Shown here: positions 1 through 8,262 of the stretch, piece by piece
Layout of the letters: each line of letters begins with the position of its first letter
How positions within the stretch are numbered: position 1 is the first letter of the stretch
Assembly (NCBI GenBank): GCA_036378155.1
Contig: DASUXA010000089.1
Span: 1-37,176, forward strand
DNA length: 37,176 nt
DNA from: DASUXA01 sp036378155
GTDB lineage: Bacteria > Actinomycetota > Actinomycetes > Mycobacteriales > Micromonosporaceae
Direction: 5' to 3'
The notes under the pieces: generated by a model
Told to the model about the DNA's origin: nothing
What the model saw: the letters and a program-made list of their open reading frames with translations, nothing else
Database searches by the model: none
Position numbers and translations under genes: made by a program

Positions 1-52
1 GCAGGCTGCACCGACGGTGGAGCGGCGCGCACGCACGGCAGGAGGAGGGCTC

Positions 53-766
53 GTGGCGCTCCCGCAGTACCGGCGCGAGCCGGGGGTGCATCCGCCGTTG
101 GACTCGCCCGAGTACCGGAGCACTGCGCTCCGGCACCCGACGCGTCCGCTGGTGGTGCTGCCGCAGCGGCTGACCGAGGTCACCGGACCGCTGTTCGGCG
201 CCGACCGGGCCCTGCCGCACGAGGCCGACCTCACCCGCCAGCACGACGGGGAGCCGCTCGGGCAGCGGATCACCGTGCACGGCAGGGTCCTGGACGGGGA
301 CGGCCGGCCGGTGCCGGAGACGCTGGTCGAGGTGTGGCAGGCGAACGCGGCCGGCCGCTACCGGCACCCGGTCGACACCTGGCCCGCTCCGCTGGACCCG
401 AACTTCACCGGCTGCGGACGCGCGGTGACCGACGCCGACGGCTGGTACCGCTTCACCACCGTGAAACCCGGCGCGTACCCGTGGCGGAACCACCCGAACG
501 CGTGGCGGCCGGCGCACATCCACTTCTCGCTGTTCGGCCGGGCGTTCACCCAGCGGCTGGTGACCCAGATGTACTTCCCGGGCGACCCGCTGTTCTTCCA
601 GGACCCGATCTTCAACTCGGTACCCGACCCGAACGCCCGTGAGCGCCTCGTCTCGCGGTACGACCACACCGCGACCGAACCCGAGTGGGCGTTGGGGTTC
701 CGGTTCGACATCGTGCTGCGCGGTCGGCAGAGCACCCCGTTCGAGAGCGACCACGACGATGACTGA
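53..766 (+). CDS. pcaH: Protocatechuate 3,4-dioxygenase, beta subunit
   Basis: This subunit carries the non-haem Fe(III) that cleaves the protocatechuate ring between C3 and C4, giving 3-carboxy-cis,cis-muconate; it acts in the cytoplasm together with PcaG. The sequence shows the intradiol dioxygenase core: the LDPNF segment, GWYRF, then the iron-binding stretch with GAYPWRN and AHIHF, whose tyrosine and two histidines match the family's iron ligands. The N-terminal half (PQYRRE, HPPLDSPEY) is the extension typical of PcaH. I chose GTG at 53 because GGAGGAGGG lies just before it and the protein then begins like known PcaH; an in-frame GTG at 17 would add 12 residues of poor character. About 237 residues, normal length. 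Its last 8 bases overlap pcaG. The start of the operon is upstream of the window. Confidence 0.93.
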   Translation: MALPQYRREPGVHPPLDSPEYRSTALRHPTRPLVVLPQRLTEVTGPLFGADRALPHEADLTRQHDGEPLGQRITVHGRVLDGDGRPVPETLVEVWQANAAGRYRHPVDTWPAPLDPNFTGCGRAVTDADGWYRFTTVKPGAYPWRNHPNAWRPAHIHFSLFGRAFTQRLVTQMYFPGDPLFFQDPIFNSVPDPNARERLVSRYDHTATEPEWALGFRFDIVLRGRQSTPFESDHDDD

Positions 767-1331
767 ACGCCTCGCGCTCACCCCCGCCCAGACCGTCGGT
801 CCGTACCTGCACATCGGTCTGCTGTGGCCCGACGGGCCGTACGTGGTGCCGGACGGCACCCCCGGCGCGTTCTGGATCCGCGGTCGGGTGTTCGACGGCG
901 CCGGGGAGCCGGTCGTCGACGCCCTGGTGGAGACGTGGCAGGCGGACCCGGACGGCGGATTCGACCATCCGGACGACCCGCGCGGCGCGCGTGCCGCGTC
1001 GCCGCCCGGTTTCCGGGGCTTCGGTCGCAGCGCCACCGACGAGCACGGCCGGTACGCCGTGCTTACCGTCAAACCGGGACCGCTGCCCGCCCCGGACGGC
1101 GGTACGGAGGCGCCGCATCTCGACGTGTCCGTGTTCGCGCGCGGGCTGCTGCACCGGGTCGTCACCCGGCTCTACTTCCCGGACGAGCCCGACGCCAACA
1201 GCGCCGATCCGGTGCTGCGCACCGTCGACCCGGCGCGCCGGTCCACCCTGGTGGCGGCACCGGCGCCGGACGGATTCGTCCTCGACATCCACCTGCAGGG
1301 CGAACATGAGACCGTCTTCTTCGACATCTGA
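759..1331 (+). CDS. pcaG: Protocatechuate 3,4-dioxygenase, alpha subunit
   Basis: This is the non-iron partner subunit of protocatechuate 3,4-dioxygenase. It begins with LTPAQTVGPYLHIGL, the usual PcaG N-terminus, and keeps the intradiol fold (VVDALVETWQADPDG, FGRSATDEHG, PHLDVSVFARGLLHRVVTRLYFPDE). The two iron-ligand histidines seen in the beta subunit are not conserved here, as expected for alpha. It has 190 residues, close to the family norm. The ATG at 759 lies inside the end of pcaH (8-base overlap), so translation is probably coupled, which suits a 1:1 complex. Its own end overlaps the start of pcaB by 26 bases. Confidence 0.92.
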   Translation: MTERLALTPAQTVGPYLHIGLLWPDGPYVVPDGTPGAFWIRGRVFDGAGEPVVDALVETWQADPDGGFDHPDDPRGARAASPPGFRGFGRSATDEHGRYAVLTVKPGPLPAPDGGTEAPHLDVSVFARGLLHRVVTRLYFPDEPDANSADPVLRTVDPARRSTLVAAPAPDGFVLDIHLQGEHETVFFDI

Positions 1332-2724
1332 CGGCGTCGGCTCCGCGCTGTTCGGACTGTTCGGCGCTCCCGACATCGACGCCGAGCTGACCGACGAGGC
1401 GGTACTGCGGGCGATGCTGGACGTCGAGGCGGCGCTCGTCGAGGCGGCGGCTGACGCCGGGGTGGTACCGCGCCCAGCCGCCGACGCGATCGCCCGGCAG
1501 TGCCACCTCGACCGGTTCGACCTTGCCGACCTGGCAAGCGCCGCAGAATCCGCCGGCAATCCGGTGGTACCGCTGGTCCGGGCGCTGACCCGCGCGGTAG
1601 CCGAGGACGCCAAGCCGTGGGTCCACCACGGAGCGACCAGCCAGGACATCCTCGACAGCGCGCTGGTGCTGGTCGCGGTACGGGCGAGCGACCCGATGCT
1701 GCGGCACGTCGACGCCGCGACCGACGCGTGCGCCGGGCTCGCGCGGCGGTACCGGGACGCCGTCATGGTCGCCCGTACCCTGGGTCAGCAGGCGTCGCCG
1801 ACCACGTTCGGGCTCAAGGCGGCGAACTGGCTGCTCGGGCTGCTCGACGCGCGGCGACGGCTGGTGGTCGCGCGGCGGGCGTTGCCGGTCCAACTCGGCG
1901 GGGCGGTCGGCACGCTGGCGGTGTACGGGGCGGCGGGTCCCGACGTGGCGGACCGGTTGGCGACGCGACTCGGGCTCGCCGGCAGCGACGTACCGTGGCA
2001 CACCCGGCGACAGCCGCTGCTCGACCTGAGCGCCGCGCTGGCCGGGCTGCTCGCCGCCGCGGGCAAGGTCGCGCTGGACGTCGAACTGCTCGCCCAGAAC
2101 GAGGTCGGCGAGGTCGCCGAGGGCGGCGAGGGTCGCGGCGGCTCGTCGGCGATGCCGCACAAGCGCAACCCGGTCGACTCGGTCCTCGTCGCCGCCGCCG
2201 CGCGTCGCGGACCGGGTCTGCTCGCCACCATGTACGCCGCCGCGACGCAGGAACACGAACGCGCCGCCGGAGCCTGGCACGCCGAGTGGGAACCACTGCT
2301 CGACCTGCTCCGCCTCGCCGGTGGCGCGGCGGGACACACCCGTCGGCTGCTCGACGGGCTCGAGGTACGGGCGGACCGGATGCGCGCCAATCTCGACGCG
2401 ACCGGCGGGCTGGTCATGGCGGAGTCGGTGGCGAACCGGCTGGCTCCGGCGCTCGGACGCGGCGGCGCACACGACGTCGTCGCGCGCGCCGCACGCCAGC
2501 CGGACTTCCGCGCCGCGCTGCTCGCCGACCCGGCGGTACGCGAGCACCTGAGCGAACGCGACGTCGACGCGGCGCTCGACCCGCGCGAATGGCTGGGCTG
2601 CGCCGGTACCTTCGTGGACCGGGCGCTGCGGACATACCGCGCCGCGCGAGCGGACCGTCCCCCAGCGGCGCGCCCCGACCGTGCCGTGCCGGCGAGCGGC
2701 GTCTCGGCAAGGGGAGTGTCGTGA
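1306..2724 (+). CDS. pcaB: 3-carboxy-cis,cis-muconate cycloisomerase
   Basis: This enzyme cyclises 3-carboxy-cis,cis-muconate to 4-carboxymuconolactone, the second step of the protocatechuate branch. It belongs to the fumarase/argininosuccinate lyase superfamily: the signature GSSAMPHKRNP is at residues 279-289, with the upstream HHGATSQDILD and QEHERAAGAWHAEW segments that identify PcaB. I placed the start at ATG 1306, which overlaps pcaG by 26 bases; the frame is open further upstream but has no better start. About 472 residues, slightly longer than many PcaB because of a Pro/Ala/Arg-rich C-terminal tail. The stop overlaps the pcaD start in GTGA. Confidence 0.92.
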   Translation: MRPSSSTSDGVGSALFGLFGAPDIDAELTDEAVLRAMLDVEAALVEAAADAGVVPRPAADAIARQCHLDRFDLADLASAAESAGNPVVPLVRALTRAVAEDAKPWVHHGATSQDILDSALVLVAVRASDPMLRHVDAATDACAGLARRYRDAVMVARTLGQQASPTTFGLKAANWLLGLLDARRRLVVARRALPVQLGGAVGTLAVYGAAGPDVADRLATRLGLAGSDVPWHTRRQPLLDLSAALAGLLAAAGKVALDVELLAQNEVGEVAEGGEGRGGSSAMPHKRNPVDSVLVAAAARRGPGLLATMYAAATQEHERAAGAWHAEWEPLLDLLRLAGGAAGHTRRLLDGLEVRADRMRANLDATGGLVMAESVANRLAPALGRGGAHDVVARAARQPDFRAALLADPAVREHLSERDVDAALDPREWLGCAGTFVDRALRTYRAARADRPPAARPDRAVPASGVSARGVS

Positions 2725-3488
2725 CGTCCCGGCTGTACGCGACGGTGGACGGGCCGCCCGACGCGCCGGTGCTGGTCCTCGGCAGTTCGCTGGGCACCAC
2801 CGGCGAGATGTGGCGACCCCAAGTCGACGCGCTCGCCGAGCGTTTCCGCGTGGTCCGGTACGACCATCTCGGGCACGGACGCTCCGCGCCGCCGTCGGAC
2901 TGCTGTACCGTCGCGTCGCTCGGCGACGAGGTGCTGCGGCTGCTCGACGACCTCGCGGTACCGCGAGTCTCGTACGCGGGACTGTCGCTGGGCGGGATGG
3001 TCGGCATGTGGCTCGCCGCACACGCCCCCGACCGCGTCGACCGGCTCGTGCTGCTGTGTACGTCCGCCCTGCTCGGACCGGCTGAGGGCTGGCTCGACCG
3101 GGCGGCGACGGTACGCGCCGGCGGAACCGCGGCGGTCGCCGACACCGTGGTCGCCCGATGGTTCACGCCCGGCTTCGCGGCGGCACACCCCGAGGTCGTC
3201 GCCGCGCACCGGGCGATGCTGACGGCGACGCCGGCGTACGGGTACGCCGCCTGCTGCGAGGCGATCGCCGCGATGGACCTGCGTGCCGACCTGCCCAGCG
3301 TCCAGGCGCCGACGCTGGTCGTCGCGGGCGCCGACGACGCCGCCACGCCGGTCGGGCACGCCGAGGCGATCGTCGAACGCATCCCGTACGCCCGGCTGAG
3401 TGTGGTGCACGACGCGGCCCACCTCGCCAACGTCGAGCAGCCGTCGCAGGTCACCGAGCTGCTGCTCGACCATCTCGACCCCAGGTGA
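2721..3488 (+). CDS. pcaD: 3-oxoadipate enol-lactonase
   Basis: This alpha/beta hydrolase opens 3-oxoadipate enol-lactone to 3-oxoadipate. The nucleophile elbow GLSLGG places Ser at residue 89; GADD (Asp205/206) and DAAHLAN (His234) complete the catalytic triad. The oxyanion region GSSLGTTGEMW and the RYDHLGHG stretch are typical of PcaD. It starts at GTG 2721, overlapping the pcaB stop by four bases, with AAGGGGAG upstream. It has 255 residues. In many actinomycetes this activity is fused to the decarboxylase as PcaL; here the two remain separate genes 11 bases apart. Identity is secure from sequence and operon position. Confidence 0.9.
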   Translation: MTSRLYATVDGPPDAPVLVLGSSLGTTGEMWRPQVDALAERFRVVRYDHLGHGRSAPPSDCCTVASLGDEVLRLLDDLAVPRVSYAGLSLGGMVGMWLAAHAPDRVDRLVLLCTSALLGPAEGWLDRAATVRAGGTAAVADTVVARWFTPGFAAAHPEVVAAHRAMLTATPAYGYAACCEAIAAMDLRADLPSVQAPTLVVAGADDAATPVGHAEAIVERIPYARLSVVHDAAHLANVEQPSQVTELLLDHLDPR

Positions 3489-3499
3489 GGAGCCGGCGG

Positions 3500-3883
3500 A
3501 TGGACGACGGGCAGCGGCGCGACGCCGGAACGACGGTACGTCGGCAGGTGCTCGGCGACGAGCACGTCGACCGCGCGGTGGCGGACACCGACGAGTTCAC
3601 CGCGCCGTTCCAGGACTTCATCACCCGGTACGCCTGGGGCGAGATCTGGACCCGGCCGGGTCTGGACCGCGGTACCCGCAGCTGCGTCACCCTGGCGATC
3701 CTCGCCGCGCTCGGGCACGACGAGGAACTCGGCATGCACGTGCGCGCCGCGCTGCGCAACGGGCTCGATCCCGACCGGATCGGCGAGGTGCTGTTGCACG
3801 TCGCCGTTTATGCTGGCGTGCCGGCGGCGAACCGAGCGTTCAAGGTCGCGCAGCGGATTCTGCGGGAGCAGGAGGACGGGTGA
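3500..3883 (+). CDS. pcaC: 4-carboxymuconolactone decarboxylase
   Basis: This small enzyme decarboxylates 4-carboxymuconolactone to 3-oxoadipate enol-lactone, which PcaD then hydrolyses. The sequence shows the CMD fold motifs: RRQVLGDEHVDRA near the N-terminus, FITRYAWGEIWTRPGLDRGTRS, then the helix LAILAALGHDEELGMHVRAALRNG and HVAVYAGVPAANRAF. It has 127 residues, the usual length for a free-standing PcaC. The start at ATG 3500 follows AGGAG within the short pcaD spacer. Its stop overlaps the start of the IclR gene in GTGA. Gene order D then C is the reverse of the reaction order but common in pca clusters. Confidence 0.92.
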   Translation: MDDGQRRDAGTTVRRQVLGDEHVDRAVADTDEFTAPFQDFITRYAWGEIWTRPGLDRGTRSCVTLAILAALGHDEELGMHVRAALRNGLDPDRIGEVLLHVAVYAGVPAANRAFKVAQRILREQEDG

Positions 3884-4677
3884 CCGGGGAGCCGACGCGG
3901 GTCGAGTTCGTGCAGTCGCTGGAACGAGGACTCGCGGTCATCAAGGCGTTCGACGCCACCCATCCGCAGTTGACCCTCAGCGAGGTGGCGCGCGCCACGG
4001 GACTGACCCGTGCCGCGGCGCGCCGGTTCCTGCTGACCCTCGTCGAACTCGGCTACGTGCGTACCGACGGGCGGCTGTTCTCGCTGCGGCCGCGCATCCT
4101 CGACCTCGGGTATGCGTACCTGTCCAGCCTGTCCCTGCCCGAGATCGCCCAGCCGCACATGGAGGAACTGGTCGCCCGCGTCCACGAGTCCTGTTCGGTG
4201 TCGGTACTCGACGGCGACGAGGTCGTCTACGTGGCACGGGTGCCGACGCACCGGATCATGACGGTCGCGATCAGCGTCGGCACCCGGTTCCCGGCGTACG
4301 CCACGTCGATGGGGCGGGTGCTGCTCGCCGCGCAGCCCGAGGAGTGGCTCGACAAGTACCTGGCGCAGACGGAGTTCCGCCCCATCACCCGGCGCACCGT
4401 CACCGATCCGGAGAAGCTGCGCGCCACCCTCGCGCGCATCCGCGCCCAGGGGTTCGCCCTCGTGGACCAGGAACTCGAGGAGGGGCTGCGGTCCATGGCG
4501 GTACCCCTGCGCGACGCGGACGGCGCCGTGGTGGCGGCGATGAACGTGTCGGCGCACGCCAGCCGGGGCAGTTCCGAGGCGATCCGCAAAGAACTGCTCC
4601 CGGCGCTGCTCGAAGCCGCGCGGCTGATCGAGGAGGATCTGCGCGGCGGGCAGAACCGGCAGGTCGCCGGGCGCTGA
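3880..4677 (+). CDS. pcaR: IclR-family regulator of the pca operon
   Basis: This is a 265-residue IclR-type transcription factor. The N-terminal winged helix-turn-helix (about residues 6-65; SLERGLAVIKAFD, LSEVARATGLTRAAARRFL) is followed by the IclR effector domain (YLSSLSLPEIAQPHMEEL, FPAYATSMGRVLLA, GFALVDQELEEGLRSMAVPL). Members next to pca genes (PcaR, PobR, PcaU types) sense 3-oxoadipate or protocatechuate. It starts at GTG 3880 inside the pcaC stop, with GGAGGA upstream, so it is the last gene of the operon and likely autoregulated with it. The name pcaR rests on family and position; the effector cannot be read from the sequence. Confidence 0.82.
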   Translation: MTGEPTRVEFVQSLERGLAVIKAFDATHPQLTLSEVARATGLTRAAARRFLLTLVELGYVRTDGRLFSLRPRILDLGYAYLSSLSLPEIAQPHMEELVARVHESCSVSVLDGDEVVYVARVPTHRIMTVAISVGTRFPAYATSMGRVLLAAQPEEWLDKYLAQTEFRPITRRTVTDPEKLRATLARIRAQGFALVDQELEEGLRSMAVPLRDADGAVVAAMNVSAHASRGSSEAIRKELLPALLEAARLIEEDLRGGQNRQVAGR

Positions 4678-4722
4678 GGCGGTACGCGTCGCCTTGCGCG
4701 CCGCGGTCCGGGCGCGGCTGCG

Positions 4723-5376
4723 CTAGCTCATACGAGGGCGCAGCAGCGCCAGCCGCCCGGAATCGTCCAGCGTCGAGTCGAACCGCAGCCCCGCCGTGGC
4801 GGCGAGCGCGGTCAGCCGTTCGTCGGTCACGTCGCGTACCGAGAACGGATGGTCGACGCGCTGTCCGTCGAACTCGTACCGCACCGTCGCGGTGAGCACG
4901 TCGTCCCGCCGGTCGAGGTCGGTCAGCGTGTACCGGACGCCGTCCACCTCGACGACGGACGGCGCGCAGGTCGCGACCCAGCCGGGGGCGTGCCGTTCGA
5001 CGACGGCGAAGCCGTCGTCGCGGACGTGTCGGCGTACCGTGCGCAGCGCCGCCGCCACGAACGTCGGGTCGGCGGTGTTCACCAGGTGGCTCATCAGCAG
5101 TACCGCGTGGAAGCGCTCGCCGAGGTCGACTGTGGCGAGGTCGGCGGGTACCGGTCGGGCGAGGCGCAACTCGGCGAGCATGTCCGGCTCGTTGTCGACG
5201 CCGGTCACCGGGTGCCCGAGCCGGGCCAGGGGTTCCGCGAGCCGACCGGTACCGCAGCCGAGGTCCAGCACGCGACCGCCCGGCGGCAGGAGACCGTGGA
5301 CGAGTTCCGCGTCCCCGGTTCGCGGGGGCAGGCGACGGTACAGGGCGACGGGGCTGCCGTCCGGGGCGATGGTCAT
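4723..5376 (-). CDS. Class I SAM-dependent methyltransferase
   Basis: A 217-residue methyltransferase of the small Rossmann type. Motif I, VLDLGCGTG, is at residues 36-44, followed by LARLGHPVTGVDNEPDML for the ribose-binding acidic residue. The C-terminal half (VEVDGVRYTLTDLDRRDDVLTATVRYEFDGQ) is the beta-rich end seen in the Methyltransf_25/11 group. The start was set at the minus-strand ATG whose first base is 5376, with a purine-rich GAGGATCGGGG ahead; a longer frame upstream gives poor sequence. It is convergent with the pca operon (45-base gap). The substrate is unknown, and its neighbours give no clear hint. Confidence 0.8.
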   Translation of the reverse strand: MTIAPDGSPVALYRRLPPRTGDAELVHGLLPPGGRVLDLGCGTGRLAEPLARLGHPVTGVDNEPDMLAELRLARPVPADLATVDLGERFHAVLLMSHLVNTADPTFVAAALRTVRRHVRDDGFAVVERHAPGWVATCAPSVVEVDGVRYTLTDLDRRDDVLTATVRYEFDGQRVDHPFSVRDVTDERLTALAATAGLRFDSTLDDSGRLALLRPRMS

Positions 5377-5569
5377 GCCCCGATCCTCGCCCAGCCGAGC
5401 GGATCGACACGCGCGGCACCGGTCGGGTCGCGGTACCGCCGAGTTGTGGTTTGCTGACGAATCCGTTGTGGAACAAGCGATCCACGTCGGGTAGCGGGTG
5501 GGGCAGGGAGGGTCCATTGTGGAAGTTCTCCCTATTTCGTGCGAATCGGTAGCGGTTGGGAGGTTTGAG

Positions 5570-5782
5570 ATGCACAGTGATGGCATGACCAGCAGCGGGA
5601 GTGGCGCCCGGTACTACTGGTGCCTGAAGCACCACCGGGTCGAGACCGACGAGACGAAGTGCGCGTCGGTCAACCGGCTCGGGCCGTACGCCACCTCGGA
5701 AGAGGCGGAGCACGCGCTGGAACGCGTCGCGGAACGCAACGCCGAGTGGGACGCCGAGGACGCCCGCTGGAACGGCGAGTGA
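5570..5782 (+). CDS. Small Cys/His-containing protein, function unknown
   Basis: A 70-residue acidic protein. Its core reads YYWCLKHHRVE, then KCASVNRLGPYATSEEAEHALERV, then a charged helix with several Trp (EWDAEDARW). Similar short proteins occur in actinomycetes, but I cannot name a function. The CLKHH pair plus a second KC could form a small metal site (inference). ATG 5570 was chosen because GGGAGG lies upstream; an upstream in-frame start at 5498 has no ribosome site and gives an unlikely N-terminus, and ATG 5585 lacks one too. The next gene starts 34 bases after the stop, so the two may be co-transcribed. Confidence 0.68.
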   Translation: MHSDGMTSSGSGARYYWCLKHHRVETDETKCASVNRLGPYATSEEAEHALERVAERNAEWDAEDARWNGE

Positions 5783-5816
5783 CGAGCCGGACGGCTCGTC
5801 TGTGCAGGAGGACACC

Positions 5817-6665
5817 ATGGCCGTAGCGAAGAAGGCCACCACGGGACCGGCCGCGAAGCGCGCGGCCGGCGCGAGCGCGGCGGGCCGGACCACGGCCGCG
5901 AAGAAGACCACCGCGAAGAAGACGACCGCGAAGAAGACGACCGCCAAGGCGACGACGGCGGCCGAGACCGGTACCGCGAAGAAGACGACCGCCAAGGCGA
6001 CGACGGCGGCCGAGACCGGTACCGCGAAGAAGACGGCGGCGCGCAAGACCACGACGGCGCGGCAGAGCGCGGCGAAGTCGGCTCCGGCGAGGAAGACGAC
6101 GGCGAAGACGGCTCCGGCGAAGAAGACGGCGACCGCCGCCCGCGCGACCGCGACCACCAAGGCGACCACGGCGACGAAGACCACGGCTGCCAGGAAGACC
6201 ACCGCGAAGAAGGCGGCGCCGGCGAAGACCACCGCCAGGAAGACGACCGCCGGGACGACCGCGCCGGCGAAGAAGACCGCGACGCGCGCGACCCGCACGG
6301 CGCAGGCCCCGGCGAAGAAGACGGCTGCGAAGACGACGGCGGCGCGACAGCCCGCCGCGAAGAAGACGACGGGAGCTGCCGCCAAGGCGACCGCCGCGAA
6401 GAAGACCACGGGGGCGGCGACCAGGGCGACCGCGACGAAGAAGGCGACAACCGCGGCGACGCGCGCGAAGCAGGCCCCGACCAGGAAGACGACCACGGCG
6501 ACGAAGACCGCTCCGGCGAAGAAGTCGACCGCAAAGAAGACGGCGCCGGCGAAGAAGTCGACGGCGGCGAAGAAGACGGCACCGACGCGCAGGGCGCCGG
6601 CGAAGAAGGCGGCCGGCAGCCGGGGCGCGGGTACCCGGACCAGGGGTGGCACGACCGCCGAGTGA
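5817..6665 (+). CDS. Lys/Ala/Thr-rich histone H1-like DNA-binding protein
   Basis: A 282-residue protein made almost wholly of Lys, Ala, Thr and some Arg/Pro, built from degenerate KKTTAK, KKTAPAKK and KKTATKA steps. Such tails match eukaryotic histone H1 C-termini, bacterial Hc-type proteins and the tails of actinobacterial HU. There is no folded HU domain here, so it is a free-standing basic tail that probably binds or compacts DNA non-specifically. The start is ATG 5817 behind GCAGGAGG. The C-terminus ends in an Arg/Gly-rich patch. Residues about 40-71 contain a perfect 16-residue duplication (separate entry). The antisense strand is open for a long way only because of this composition. 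Function is inferred from composition only. Confidence 0.78.
   Translation: MAVAKKATTGPAAKRAAGASAAGRTTAAKKTTAKKTTAKKTTAKATTAAETGTAKKTTAKATTAAETGTAKKTAARKTTTARQSAAKSAPARKTTAKTAPAKKTATAARATATTKATTATKTTAARKTTAKKAAPAKTTARKTTAGTTAPAKKTATRATRTAQAPAKKTAAKTTAARQPAAKKTTGAAAKATAAKKTTGAATRATATKKATTAATRAKQAPTRKTTTATKTAPAKKSTAKKTAPAKKSTAAKKTAPTRRAPAKKAAGSRGAGTRTRGGTTAE
5934..6029 (+). repeat. Perfect 48-bp tandem duplication inside the histone-like gene
   Basis: Two identical 48-base units (5934-5981 and 5982-6029) encode two copies of a 16-residue block beginning KTTAKATTAAETG. Elsewhere in the gene the repeats are degenerate, so this pair is likely a recent slippage or unequal-crossover event. The block also contains the only Glu residues of the repeat tract. 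Confidence 0.95.
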
Positions 6666-6768
6666 GCTTGGCGGGCGTGGCTGACGCACGTTCGGACGCC
6701 GGGTCCGGGTCGGATCTCGACCGGCCTGGCGTCTGTCGCGTCGGTTGCCGCGCTGGTAAGACTGTGCC

Positions 6769-8262
6769 GTGACCATCAGACGCGTCCGGGCGCCGCGCAT
6801 CGACTTCACCCCGATCCGGCGCGAGCTGCGCCTGCCCGACGACTTCCCGCCGGACGCCGCACGCGAGGCCGACCGGACCGCGGCGGCGCCCCCGCCGCTT
6901 CCGCCGACCGATCGCACCGACCTTCCGCTGGTCACCATCGATCCGCCCACGTCGCGCGACCTCGACCAGGCGGTATGCCTGGCGCGCCGGCAGGGCGGCG
7001 GCTACCGGGTCCACTACGCGATCGCCGACGTCGCCGCGTACGTACCGGCGGACGGGGCGCTGGCGGCGGAGACGTGGAACCGCGGCGAGACGGTGTACCT
7101 TCCGGACGGAAAGATCCCCCTGCACCCGCTGTCGCTCAGCGAGGGCGCCGCGAGCCTACTGCCCGACCAGGTGCGCGCCGCCGCGCTGTGGACGATCGAC
7201 CTGGACGCCGACGGGGCGACCACGGCCGTCCGGGTCGAGCGGGCCGCCGTGCGCAGCCGGGCGAAGCTGTCCTATCAGGGGGTACAAGCGGACGTGGACG
7301 CGGGGCGCGCGCCGGAGCCGGTCGCCCTGCTGCCCGAGATCGGCAAGCTGCTGGTGGCGCGCGGTCTGGCTCGCGGCGCGGTCAACCTGCCCATTCCGGA
7401 GCAGGAGATCGAGCCGGACGGCACGGGTTGGCGGCTGGTGCTGCGCGCCCCGGTACCGGTCGAGGAGTACAACGCCCAGATCTCGCTGCTGACCGGGGCG
7501 TGCGCGGCGGGCATCATGCTGGCCGGCGGGGTGGGGCTGCTGCGGACCATGCCGCCGCCCAGCCCGGAGGCGGTCGACCGGCTGCGTACCGCCGCCGGGG
7601 CGCTCGGCATCGCGTGGCCCGACGGCGCGTCCGTCGGTACCGTCATCGCCGCCGTGGACCCCGGCGACCCGCGCGCGGCTGCCTTCCTCGACCAAGCCGC
7701 CGAGCTGATGCGCGGCGCGGGGTACACCGCCTTCGACGGCTCCGCCCCGGCACAGCCCGACCATGCCGGGGTCGGCGGGTCGTACGCGCACGTCACGGCG
7801 CCGTTGCGACGGCTGGCGGACCGGTACGCGACCGAGGTCTGCCTGGCTCTCTACGAGGGACGGGAGGTGCCGGACTGGGCGCGCGAGGCGTTGCCCAAGC
7901 TGCCCGACGTCATGGCGAGCACCGGTCGGCGGTCGTCCGCCGCCACCCGGGCGGCGGTCGACCTGGCTGAGGCGGTCCTGCTCGCCGGGCGGGTCGGCGA
8001 GGTGTTCGAGGCGGCGGTCGTCGACGTCGACCAGGGACGTCACGCCGACCGCGAAGCCGGCAACGACGCGACCGGCAGCCACGCGACCGGCAGCCACGGC
8101 AACGGGGGCGCGCCGAAGCGCCCGGCGGGCGGCACGGTCGCGCTGGACGAGCCCGCGGTACGCGCGCGCTGCGAGGGGGACCTGCCGCTCGGCGAGCGGG
8201 TACGGGTCCGGCTGACCACTGCCGACCCCGAGCGGCGGACGGTGGTGTTCGCATTGGCCTGA
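6769..8262 (+). CDS. RNB-domain ribonuclease (RNase II/R family)
   Basis: A 497-residue exoribonuclease-like protein. The RNB catalytic centre is visible in IDPPTSRDLDQAV, with Asp58, Asp64 and Asp66 as metal ligands, followed by YRVHYAIADVAAYV and GETVYLPDGKIPLHP. Further on, VEEYNAQISLLTGACAA and SYAHVTAPLRRLADRYA match the 3' part of the domain. Cold-shock domains at the N-terminus and a full C-terminal S1 domain are absent, as in the short actinobacterial members. A Gly/His/Asn-rich insert near residues 425-445 includes a perfect 15-base tandem duplication (8068-8097, encoding ATGSH twice). The start is GTG 6769, with no ribosome site; a TAAGAC hexamer lies 6 bases ahead, so the transcript may be leaderless. 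Confidence 0.87.
   Translation: MTIRRVRAPRIDFTPIRRELRLPDDFPPDAAREADRTAAAPPPLPPTDRTDLPLVTIDPPTSRDLDQAVCLARRQGGGYRVHYAIADVAAYVPADGALAAETWNRGETVYLPDGKIPLHPLSLSEGAASLLPDQVRAAALWTIDLDADGATTAVRVERAAVRSRAKLSYQGVQADVDAGRAPEPVALLPEIGKLLVARGLARGAVNLPIPEQEIEPDGTGWRLVLRAPVPVEEYNAQISLLTGACAAGIMLAGGVGLLRTMPPPSPEAVDRLRTAAGALGIAWPDGASVGTVIAAVDPGDPRAAAFLDQAAELMRGAGYTAFDGSAPAQPDHAGVGGSYAHVTAPLRRLADRYATEVCLALYEGREVPDWAREALPKLPDVMASTGRRSSAATRAAVDLAEAVLLAGRVGEVFEAAVVDVDQGRHADREAGNDATGSHATGSHGNGGAPKRPAGGTVALDEPAVRARCEGDLPLGERVRVRLTTADPERRTVVFALA

Noticed and set aside
5498..5569. An upstream extension of the 70-residue Cys/His protein
   Set aside because: The 24 extra residues have no ribosome site before them and the sequence does not look like protein, while GGGAGG precedes ATG 5570.
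4400..6652. A 750-codon minus-strand frame whose product is rich in Val, Ala and Phe
   Set aside because: It is the complement of the Lys/Ala/Thr repeats of the histone-like gene and runs through the methyltransferase and the IclR gene in the wrong frame. Apparent hydrophobic segments are composition artefacts.
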